Origin: a virus
Reading direction: 5' to 3' (one strand)
IMG/VR virus record: IMGVR_UViG_3300033233_000160
Location: 1-24,679 of that record
DNA length: 24,679 nucleotides
In this document: positions 10,332 through 16,665 of the stretch, in pieces
Position numbering within the stretch: position 1 is the stretch's first letter
How the letters are laid out: each line of letters opens with the position of its first letter
The notes under the pieces: model-generated
What the model was told of the DNA's origin: nothing
Database searches by the model: none
What the model saw: the letters and a program-made list of their open reading frames with translations, nothing else
Position numbers and translations under genes: made by a program

Positions 10332-12227
10332 ATGAGGGCGAGTACCCGGCGATGGGGTGAGAGCGCAACGGAACTGAAGGTAATTCCTGTCGAGCGCGAG
10401 CAATCCTACCTGAAAGGGGACTTCACGAGGGACGATATACTCGTCCCCTGGCTCTACCGCACGATCGATATCCGCGCAAAGGCGATCTCATCTCTTCCGC
10501 TTGTTGTGTCGTATCGCGGCAAGCAAACCGATGAGTCGAAGATCCCGGGACTCAGAACCGCGCTCTACGTTATCGAGCAGTCGCTCTGCTCGTATGGTCG
10601 GGCCTATGCGATCGTCGACGGGCGCGTGCTGCGCGCCCTCTCGCCGCTCTCGATACGTCCGGAAGTAAACGAGCAGAACGGGCTTACTGGCTTCACCCGC
10701 ACCGTTGGAACCAGCGAGGTGAAACTCACCCCACGCGATGTCGCCTGGGTATTTCTTCCTTCGTGCGAACAGGAGGCAGGCTGGGGCATCGCTCCCGCGC
10801 AGGCCGCGCTTTCCGCGGCGCGCGTCGCCTACCAAGCAAACGACTACCTCGCGGCATTCTTCGAGCGCGGGGCGATCGGGACGACCATCCTGACGATCGA
10901 GGGCAACCCGCCACAGGCTGACGTCGAGCGACTCGAGAACTGGTGGCGGCGTGTTGTCTCCGGTGTCAAAAATGCATTCGGACAGGTGGCCGTCAGGGCG
11001 AACGTAAAGCCGGTTGTCGTTGGAAACTCGGTTCGCGAGCTCGACATCCAGCCAGTTCTCGACGCCGTTCGCAATCAGATATGCGCGGCGATGGGGGTTC
11101 CCCAGACCCTTCTCGAGGACGCGGCAAACTACGCAACGGCGAAGGAACACCGCAGAAGCTTTTACGAGGAGACAATAATCCCGGAGGCAGGGCTCATCGA
11201 GGAAGGCCTGAACCGCTACCTCGCGCGGTTCGGGTATCAGATTCAGTTCGACCCGACATCGCTTGAGATGTTCCAGCAGGACGAGAGCGTGAAGGCGAAC
11301 GCGGTCGCGCTCCTCATCGACCGCGGTGTCATCACTGTAAACGAAGCCCGCGAGTGGATGGGATTTGCGCCCCTTGAGCAGTCGCAGGTTGACGAATCCG
11401 CTCCTCAAATCGATGAGTCGCTCGCAACCGAGGCGCGGTTTGTCGAGCTCAAGAAGTGGCGCGAGGTTGCGAAGAAGAGCCCCGAGCGCGCGCGTGCGTT
11501 CAAAACACAGGCGCTCCCCGCGCATGTCTCCGCGCTCGTGCGGCTCGGCCTTGAGGCAGGGCTCGAGCCGTTCGCGCTCAAGGCAATGGATAAGATGCGC
11601 GACAAGCGCGAAAAGCAGCTCACGTCAAAGATCCAGGACGTGCTTTCAAAATACCGCGACGACATCGCAGCGGCAATAGAGGAGCAGGCAAATATCGAGG
11701 ACGTTCTCGCGCCGCTCCGTGATGAGCTCAAGGCCACGCTCGGGCCAGAGCTCGCCCAGGCCGTCTATGAGGGCGTCGTCTACTACGCAACGACGACGGT
11801 AGCGATCTTCGACCCGGCGGTTGTGAATACCCGCGCGCTCGACTGGGCGAGGAATCACGTCTCTGACCTCGCGGCACAGCTCGATGACACGAACAGAAAG
11901 GCCGTTCAGGCGGCGGTTTCGAAGTTCATCGAAACGCCAGGGATGACGAGGCAGGACCTCGTGAACCTCCTTGAGCCATCGTTCGGCGCATACCGCGCGG
12001 AAATGATTGCTACGACCGAGGTCACCTATGCGTACTCCGCGTCGAGCGGGATCTACGTCGACACACTGCGCGAGGCAGGGATCGAAGCGCACCGCAGGTG
12101 GCTGACCGCCGAGGATGAGATGGTCTGCCCGATATGCGGCGAGCTCAACGGAAAGCCCGAGGAGGAGTGGGATACCGAGCCGCCGGCGCACGTCAACTGC
12201 CGGTGCGGTATCGGAATCGAGGTATAG
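10332..12227 (+). CDS. Portal protein fused to a MuF-type minor head protein
   Basis: This 631-aa protein has two parts. Residues about 1-390 are an HK97/SPP1-type portal: DDILVPWLYRTIDIRAKAIS, TLLEDAANYATAKEHRRSFY and QIQFDPTSLEMFQQDE are typical. The portal ring is the DNA gate at one capsid vertex. After a helical connector, residues about 540-631 form a Phage_Mu_F domain: YRAEMIATTEVTYAYSASSG, HRRWLTAEDEMVCPICGELNG with C599-x2-C602, and AHVNCRC with H620, C623 and C625, a probable metal site. MuF proteins are minor capsid components, usually encoded separately just after the portal. The fusion is one of three gene-merging devices in this genome. The protein starts at ATG 10332 beside a TATAAT box, without an SD. 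Confidence 0.93.
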   Translation: MRASTRRWGESATELKVIPVEREQSYLKGDFTRDDILVPWLYRTIDIRAKAISSLPLVVSYRGKQTDESKIPGLRTALYVIEQSLCSYGRAYAIVDGRVLRALSPLSIRPEVNEQNGLTGFTRTVGTSEVKLTPRDVAWVFLPSCEQEAGWGIAPAQAALSAARVAYQANDYLAAFFERGAIGTTILTIEGNPPQADVERLENWWRRVVSGVKNAFGQVAVRANVKPVVVGNSVRELDIQPVLDAVRNQICAAMGVPQTLLEDAANYATAKEHRRSFYEETIIPEAGLIEEGLNRYLARFGYQIQFDPTSLEMFQQDESVKANAVALLIDRGVITVNEAREWMGFAPLEQSQVDESAPQIDESLATEARFVELKKWREVAKKSPERARAFKTQALPAHVSALVRLGLEAGLEPFALKAMDKMRDKREKQLTSKIQDVLSKYRDDIAAAIEEQANIEDVLAPLRDELKATLGPELAQAVYEGVVYYATTTVAIFDPAVVNTRALDWARNHVSDLAAQLDDTNRKAVQAAVSKFIETPGMTRQDLVNLLEPSFGAYRAEMIATTEVTYAYSASSGIYVDTLREAGIEAHRRWLTAEDEMVCPICGELNGKPEEEWDTEPPAHVNCRCGIGIEV

Positions 12228-12229
12228 CG

Positions 12230-12700
12230 ATGAGAATCGAAGGCATGGACAAATTCCTCAATATGCTGAAGCGGTTCGAGACCAGGACGCGCGCGCTCGC
12301 CGTCGTCGAGCCGGCGCTTCTCGCGACGGCGGAGGTCTTGCGGACGAAGCTTGCAACCTATCCCAGTCAGGTTCACTACCCGCTCGTCTACGCGAGCGAG
12401 AAACAGCGCAGGTTCGTCATGGCGCTCACCCGAAAGCAGGGCCCGTACCGAAGGATCGTGAAGCCGTCATCGCAGCGCCTGAAGGAGAGCTGGACGACAG
12501 AGAAGGTGGGCGACGGCCGGTTCATTGTCGGAACCCGCTCGCTCTATGCGCCGTACGTGGAATCAACCGAGAAGCAGCAGCCGATGCATAAGGCCAGCGG
12601 CTGGCCAACAGAAAAAGACGCACTCGAGTCTGTTCGAAGGAGCGCCGTTTTTGAGAGGGCGCTCGAACAGGCAATGAAGAAAGCACTGTCAGGGAGGTGA
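12230..12700 (+). CDS. HK97 gp10-like head-tail/virion morphogenesis protein
   Basis: ATG 12230 lies 2 nt after the portal stop, with GAGGT upstream. The 156-aa product starts MRIEGMDKFLNMLKRFE, has a helix that ends in VLRTKLATYPSQ, and contains Tyr/Pro-rich YPLVYASEKQRRFVMA, then ESWTTEKVGDGRFIVGTRS and YAPYVESTEKQQPMHKASGW. The G-x-x-x-[FL]-x-x-x-L opening, the YP...L-x-x-S-W segment and a Y-A-x-Y-V-x...Q...H...W ending fit the gp10/neck-protein family that helps complete head-tail joining. In many phages this gene follows the capsid gene, and here it precedes it. Assignment rests on pattern, not on a search. Confidence 0.6.
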   Translation: MRIEGMDKFLNMLKRFETRTRALAVVEPALLATAEVLRTKLATYPSQVHYPLVYASEKQRRFVMALTRKQGPYRRIVKPSSQRLKESWTTEKVGDGRFIVGTRSLYAPYVESTEKQQPMHKASGWPTEKDALESVRRSAVFERALEQAMKKALSGR

Positions 12701-12705
12701 GAAGC

Positions 12706-14676
12706 ATGGAAGATGAAGAGAAGAAGGTCGAAGAGGTGCAGGTGGAAGAGGACCAGGTCGGTGATATCGGGACGCCGGACGAGGGCGAGGCCAAAGCCGT
12801 GACGAAGACCGAAAACGGGATGGAGTTCACGGCCGATGCGTACCTTTATGTGCCTGACCCGAAGAGCCCCACGACCTGGAAGCTGCGCATCGAGGAGACA
12901 CCGGGCAATGTAACCCGCGCACAGCTCGGGCGGGCAGCGGCCGCACTCGGGCCCGGCTTTCGCGGCCAGCGCGTTGACCTTCCCGCGGAAGACAGGCAGA
13001 AGGTTGCGCGCGAGCTCATCGCGTGGTACCGAAAGCTCCAGACGCCGGACGAGGAAATACCGGTGTATCTGTGGAAGATTGCCGGCATGAACGCGCCAAC
13101 CCCGAAGGCCATCAAGGTCATCTCGCAGGATGACGGAAGCGTGACCATCGGCGGCTACGCTGTCGTCTTCGGAGGGGAAGACTTAACCGGCGACTACTTC
13201 ACGCCGGAAACCGACTTCTGGCTTGAGAAACTCAAAGCCGCTCCGGTCGTTCTCTACGAGCACGGATTCGACCCGGCGCTCAAGAAGAGTGTTCTCGGGC
13301 GGGTTGTGAAGACGGTAAAGGACGACATCGGCCTGTGGGTTGAGGCGCAGCTCGAGCGCCACCAGGCGTACCTTTCGGCCTTCATCGACGCAATTCTCGG
13401 ACTGTGCGAGAAGGGCGTCATGGGATTCTCGACAGGTGCCGTTGCGCACCTGGTCGAGAGAGAGGAAGGATGCATCAAATCATGGCCGATCGTCGAGGTG
13501 AGCCTCACCACGACACCGGCCGAACCACGCACGCTCGGAGTCGAACAGGTGAAGTCTCTCGGCATCGACCTCGAGGAGAAGGCTGATGAAGAGCAGCCTT
13601 TCGAGGAGGAGAAGGAAGAGACAGAGCCCGAGGCGAAGAGCGCAGAACAACCACACACAAAGGAGGTAACGAACATGGACGAACAGGAGAAGGACATCAT
13701 GGACGAAGCGCCGTCAATTGACGAGGCGGCGAAGTCAATCGAAGCAAAGGCCGTCGGCTATGCCGCGCCGAAGACCGACGAGGATAAGGAGGTCGAGGCC
13801 TTCAAATCCTACCTGCACGGCATCGAGGTCAAGCTCAATACCACGTCAGGCGGGTATTTCATCCCGACGAGGCTTGCAAACGAGCTCGTGACCGAGATCG
13901 CGCAGGCGTCGCTCTTCCGTAAGGCCGGATCGCGAGTCATCCAGCTGAACGGAGCGACAGACATCCCCGGGTTTACCGGAAGCGCGGCTGCCGCGCTCGT
14001 AAGCGAGGGTGGCTCCATCACCACGAGCGACCCGACCGGGTTCAAGGCGAGCTTCCGCCCCTACAAGTTCTCGAAGCTCGCGAAGGTTTCCGTCGAGCTT
14101 GCAAACGACAGCCAGTTCGACCTCTGGGGGCAGATCCTGCGTGTCGATTTCGCGCAGGCCTTCGCCAAGGCCGAGAACCAGTACTGCACGCAGGGCACCG
14201 GCTCGAGCCAGCCGCAGGGCATCAAGAACGCGACAGTCGGCGTGACGGCGGCCTCGAAGTCGACGGTGGCCGCAGACGAGATTGTCGACTTCGTCTACTC
14301 GCTCGACAGCCCGTATCGCGACGGCGCCGTCATCATGGCGCACCCGACGCTCGTCAAGGCCGTCGCAAAGCTCAAGGACTCGAGCGGCCAGTACCTCTGG
14401 ACGCGTCGGCTTGACACGAACCAGCCCGACACGATCCTCGGCATTCCGGTTTACGAGAACTCATACCTTGACGCTCTCGGAACGGCAAGCGGTATCGTGG
14501 CCGTGATCTTCAACCCGGCGTACTTCTACATCGGTGAAATCGGGCAGCCAGAGGTTCAGAAACTCGTCGAGCTCTACGCGGCAACCGGCGAGATCGGCTA
14601 CGTCGCGCACCGGCGCTTCGACTCGCACATGATGCTCGATGCTGCGTTCCGGGCGCTCAAGCTCGGTACGACCTAG
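12706..14676 (+). CDS. Prohead protease-major capsid protein fusion (HK97 type)
   Basis: This 656-aa protein starts at ATG 12706 after GGGAGGTGA. Residues about 1-120 hold an acidic lead and a small domain (VPDPKSPTTWKLRIEETPGN onward) often found before phage proteases. Residues about 125-285 are a U35/S78-type prohead protease, with H186 in YEHGFD, S242 in MGFSTGAV, and PIVEVSLTTTPAEPRT. A very acidic delta-like linker follows (about 290-345). Residues about 350-656 are the HK97-fold capsid protein: TSGGYFIPTRLANELVTEIA, ASLFRKAGSRVIQL, TGSSQPQGI and FNPAYFYIGEIG. The protease should cut itself and the linkers during maturation. An internal start at 13675 probably supplies extra capsid subunits. 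Confidence 0.95.
   Translation: MEDEEKKVEEVQVEEDQVGDIGTPDEGEAKAVTKTENGMEFTADAYLYVPDPKSPTTWKLRIEETPGNVTRAQLGRAAAALGPGFRGQRVDLPAEDRQKVARELIAWYRKLQTPDEEIPVYLWKIAGMNAPTPKAIKVISQDDGSVTIGGYAVVFGGEDLTGDYFTPETDFWLEKLKAAPVVLYEHGFDPALKKSVLGRVVKTVKDDIGLWVEAQLERHQAYLSAFIDAILGLCEKGVMGFSTGAVAHLVEREEGCIKSWPIVEVSLTTTPAEPRTLGVEQVKSLGIDLEEKADEEQPFEEEKEETEPEAKSAEQPHTKEVTNMDEQEKDIMDEAPSIDEAAKSIEAKAVGYAAPKTDEDKEVEAFKSYLHGIEVKLNTTSGGYFIPTRLANELVTEIAQASLFRKAGSRVIQLNGATDIPGFTGSAAAALVSEGGSITTSDPTGFKASFRPYKFSKLAKVSVELANDSQFDLWGQILRVDFAQAFAKAENQYCTQGTGSSQPQGIKNATVGVTAASKSTVAADEIVDFVYSLDSPYRDGAVIMAHPTLVKAVAKLKDSSGQYLWTRRLDTNQPDTILGIPVYENSYLDALGTASGIVAVIFNPAYFYIGEIGQPEVQKLVELYAATGEIGYVAHRRFDSHMMLDAAFRALKLGTT
13659..13667 (+). 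promoter_or_regulatory. Internal ribosome-binding site for capsid-only product
   Basis: AAAGGAGGT is a near-perfect match to the 16S anti-SD and ends 7 nt before the in-frame ATG 13675, inside the protease-capsid fusion gene. It is as strong as any SD in the genome, which is unexpected inside a coding region unless it is used. Confidence 0.85.
13675..14676 (+). CDS. Major capsid protein from internal start (nested, same frame)
   Basis: Translation from ATG 13675 gives 333 aa, the C-terminal part of the fusion from its residue 324. It begins with MDEQEKDIMDEAPSIDEAAK, an acidic helical delta-type region, followed by the full HK97 capsid fold. Size and content equal a normal stand-alone major capsid precursor. 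Two products from one frame would give a small number of protease-tethered subunits among many plain ones, the ratio an HK97 prohead needs. The double use is inferred from the internal SD. The capsid assignment itself is strong. Confidence 0.8.
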   Translation: MDEQEKDIMDEAPSIDEAAKSIEAKAVGYAAPKTDEDKEVEAFKSYLHGIEVKLNTTSGGYFIPTRLANELVTEIAQASLFRKAGSRVIQLNGATDIPGFTGSAAAALVSEGGSITTSDPTGFKASFRPYKFSKLAKVSVELANDSQFDLWGQILRVDFAQAFAKAENQYCTQGTGSSQPQGIKNATVGVTAASKSTVAADEIVDFVYSLDSPYRDGAVIMAHPTLVKAVAKLKDSSGQYLWTRRLDTNQPDTILGIPVYENSYLDALGTASGIVAVIFNPAYFYIGEIGQPEVQKLVELYAATGEIGYVAHRRFDSHMMLDAAFRALKLGTT

Positions 14677-14715
14677 TCGGGCATAACAACTGAATAGCGA
14701 TGGGAGTGATGAAGG

Positions 14716-15252
14716 GTGTATGTCTCGGTCGATGACCTCATAGCGTACCTCGGAGCAGAGACGCAGGATGACCGCGAGCTTCTCGCGGATATCGCCGCAC
14801 GGGCACAGGCCGCCGTCGAGGCATACACCCGCCGCTCCTTTGAGGCGGCAGCGGGCGTGAAACGCGTGAACCCGCAGGCAATCATGCGCGATGTCATCGG
14901 TGAGGTAATCGAGCTTCCCGACGACGCAGTCCAGATTGCGAGCGTCACGGTCGACGGCGTATCGGTTCCCTTCAGAACGCTACCTGCCGACCCTCCCTAC
15001 TATGCCGTATTTGCGCCGTCGTTCTACGCAACGGACGACTCGGTAATCGAGATTTCAGGGACGTGGGGATTCTCCGAAACCCCGCCGGCGGACATCCGCC
15101 AGGCGACGCTGCGCCTTGCCGCCTACTTCTACCGGCTGCGGGACGCGCAGATGTTTGACGCAGCGGGCCTTCCCGACATCGGCATGCTGACCGTTCAGAA
15201 GGGATTTCCTGCCGACGTTAAGGCAATTCTCGACAACTACCGGAGGCTCTAA
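14716..15252 (+). CDS. Head-tail connector (gp6/adaptor-like)
   Basis: GTG 14716 follows GGGAGTGA and AAGG segments. The 178-aa protein starts MYVSVDDLIAYLGAETQDDR and has ELLADIAARAQAAVEAYTRR, the helical opening typical of phage head-tail connector proteins (gp6/Phage_connect_1 group). A beta-rich middle (IGEVIELPDDAVQIASVTVD, then YATDDSVIEISGTWGFSE) and a helical end (DIRQATLRLAAYFYRLRDA) complete it. Such proteins form a ring under the portal. Its place right after the capsid gene fits. The 40-nt gap before it holds no evident promoter or terminator. Confidence 0.82.
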   Translation: MYVSVDDLIAYLGAETQDDRELLADIAARAQAAVEAYTRRSFEAAAGVKRVNPQAIMRDVIGEVIELPDDAVQIASVTVDGVSVPFRTLPADPPYYAVFAPSFYATDDSVIEISGTWGFSETPPADIRQATLRLAAYFYRLRDAQMFDAAGLPDIGMLTVQKGFPADVKAILDNYRRL

Positions 15253-15651
15253 ATGACGGCGATTGAAAGAATCGCGCAGGCAATCGCGGGACTCGAGCGC
15301 ATCCGTGTCGTGCGCGAGGCGCCGCAGCGCATCGTGAATGCGTCTGACCTGCCGCTCGCCTACATCACCGTCGACTCGATAGAGACCCGCAGGATTTCCT
15401 TCGACACGTCCATCGATAGAACGAGCGCGCGCCTTACCGTCATCGTCGCCCCTGTTGTCATGGCAGAGGCGCGCACCGTTCAGCGCGTGCGCGAGATTAC
15501 GGCGCTCGTAAAGGAGGCCCTCGACGGGGTTCCCGATATCGACACCTATCTGTCGTATTCGGTCAGGCACGTAACCGTCGAGATTGCGGGCATTCAGTAC
15601 CTCGCGGCGGTGTTCGATATCACGGCCGTCGAGGAGGAGGTGATAGCGTGA
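15253..15651 (+). CDS. Tail completion/terminator-like protein
   Basis: ATG 15253 directly follows the connector's stop, with GGAGG 8 nt upstream. The 132-aa protein starts MTAIERIAQAIAGLERIRVV and continues with strands (LPLAYITVDSIETRRISF, SARLTVIVAPVV) and the helix VQRVREITALVKEALDGV. The last part, VRHVTVEIAGIQYLAAVFDI, resembles the closing strands of tail completion proteins that cap the tail tube at the head end. In siphoviruses a gene of this size normally lies between the connectors and the tail tube. The call therefore relies on order and fold pattern rather than on a specific motif. Confidence 0.6.
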   Translation: MTAIERIAQAIAGLERIRVVREAPQRIVNASDLPLAYITVDSIETRRISFDTSIDRTSARLTVIVAPVVMAEARTVQRVREITALVKEALDGVPDIDTYLSYSVRHVTVEIAGIQYLAAVFDITAVEEEVIA

Positions 15652-15815
15652 AGTTCAGAGCGAAGGTCCTTCTGTTCAACTCAAAGACAGGGAAGTACGT
15701 TCAGCCAGGTGAGGAAACCGACCTCTCTCACCTGGATGAGCAGACAATCGACATGCTCGTGAAGGGCGGGGCGATTGAGCCCGCAACCGAAAAGAAAGAG
15801 AAGGAGGTGAAGTAG
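15648..15815 (+). CDS. 55-aa protein between tail completion and tail tube genes
   Basis: GTG 15648 overlaps the previous stop as GTGA and is preceded by GGAGGTG at 15636-15642, an ideal distance. The product reads MKFRAKVLLFNSKTGKYVQP, then GEETDLSHLDEQTIDMLVKG, then GAIEPATEKKEKEVK. The pattern 'K-x-Y-x-x-P-G-E-x-x-D-L ... L-x-x-x-G-A-I-E-P' is shared by many short, uncharacterised phage proteins in the head-tail gene cluster. Its 3' end supplies the SD of the tail tube gene (GGAGGTGA at 15803-15810), so it also sets expression of that gene. Confidence 0.75.
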   Translation: MKFRAKVLLFNSKTGKYVQPGEETDLSHLDEQTIDMLVKGGAIEPATEKKEKEVK

Positions 15816-15816
15816 C

Positions 15817-16251
15817 ATGGCGCTGTTCTTCACAAAGTGCAAGGTTGAAGTCTCAACGAACGGCACGACGTGGACCGATGTCTCCTCTTCAACGGCCGCC
15901 GTCGAGATGGACGGAGGGGAGCGTGACGTCGGGTCGGTAACTCCATTCGGGCAGGACTACCCGAGCGTTGGCGTCGGGCCCCGCAAGGAAGTGAAGGTAA
16001 AGCTGAAAGTCATCTACGACGAGGGAACGAGCGGGGCCTTCGAGACGCTGCGCGCAGCCTACGAGAACGGAACAAACGTCTACGTTCGCTGGTCTCCGCT
16101 CGGCGGAACGAGCGGGAAGTTTCAGTACGCGACAGACCCCGGATACGTGGTCAGCTTTTCGTATCCGTCAGGTGAGAGCGAAAGCGCCAACCCGATTCTC
16201 GTCGAGGTCGAGGTTGTAACGCCGAAGGTCACGAAGTCGGTGGTGGCATAA
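15817..16251 (+). CDS. Major tail tube protein
   Basis: ATG 15817 follows GGAGGTGA 6 nt upstream. The 144-aa protein is almost entirely beta strands: LFFTKCKVEVSTNGTTWTDV, AAVEMDGGERDVGSVT, EVKVKLKVIYDEGTSGAFET, VYVRWSPLGGTSGKFQYATD and NPILVEVEVVTPKVTKS. A compact beta protein placed just before the frameshifting chaperone genes and the tape measure is the normal signature of the tube subunit of a non-contractile tail. There is no second tube or sheath gene, which confirms siphovirus morphology. Confidence 0.85.
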   Translation: MALFFTKCKVEVSTNGTTWTDVSSSTAAVEMDGGERDVGSVTPFGQDYPSVGVGPRKEVKVKLKVIYDEGTSGAFETLRAAYENGTNVYVRWSPLGGTSGKFQYATDPGYVVSFSYPSGESESANPILVEVEVVTPKVTKSVVA

Positions 16252-16252
16252 G

Positions 16253-16474
16253 GTGACGAAGGAACTGAAGGTTCACGTTGATCGGCTCACGTTCGGTAAG
16301 TGGGCTGTAATCGACCGCGTCTCGCGCGGCGAGGCGCCCGTTTCCGAGCTCATCAAGGCGCTCGATGGGGTCGTCGAGGGCGGGGTCGAGGATCTGCCGA
16401 TCACGGCCCTGAACGACATCGTCGCAGCAATTACGGAAGCGGTCAACGCAAAAAACTCGAACGGCGGGTCGTAG
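16253..16474 (+). CDS. Tail assembly chaperone, unshifted product (G-like)
   Basis: GTG 16253 follows the tail-tube stop, with GGTGG upstream. The 73-aa product MTKELKVHVDRLTFGKWAVI through NAKNSNGGS is helical and acidic, as expected for the abundant chaperone that coats the tape measure during tail assembly. A slippery AAAAAAC at 16450-16456 near its end lets part of the ribosomes shift to -1 and make the longer form. The unshifted reading stops at TAG 16472-16474, 16 nt after the slip site. Confidence 0.85.
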   Translation: MTKELKVHVDRLTFGKWAVIDRVSRGEAPVSELIKALDGVVEGGVEDLPITALNDIVAAITEAVNAKNSNGGS

Positions 16475-16665
16475 AGCATCTCTGGCTTGGAAGCGACCCG
16501 CCTGTCGAGTACATCGAGGTTGTGCTCTGTCGCGACGTGTTTCACTGCCGGATAAGCGAGCTTCGCGAGGAGCGCGCGGTTGACATCCTGAAAGCGCTCG
16601 CGTGTCTTGCCGGTGAGGCGAAGGTTCGCGAGCATGAACTCGAGAAAGCGAGGAAGGGCAGGTAG
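16253..16665 (+). CDS. Tail assembly chaperone, -1 frameshift fusion (GT-like)
   Basis: After the slip on A-AAA-AAC (16450-16456) the reading continues in the -1 frame, adding LERRVVEHLWLGSDPPVEYI and onward to KARKGR, for a fusion of about 137 aa. The second part has no start codon of its own at a useful place and lies between the chaperone and the tape measure, as the T domain does in lambda and many siphoviruses. The G domain binds the tape measure, and the T domain brings in tube subunits. The stop codon TAG is followed directly by the tape-measure ATG. Confidence 0.88.
16450..16528 (+). promoter_or_regulatory. Programmed -1 frameshift signal with stem and possible pseudoknot
   Basis: The slippery heptamer A-AAA-AAC is in the correct phase to the zero frame. 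After a 6-nt spacer, GGCGGGTCG (16463-16471) pairs perfectly with CGACCCGCC (16494-16502). In the loop, AGAGCA (16473-16478) is complementary to TGCTCT (16523-16528) downstream, so an H-type pseudoknot can form. Confidence 0.88.
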
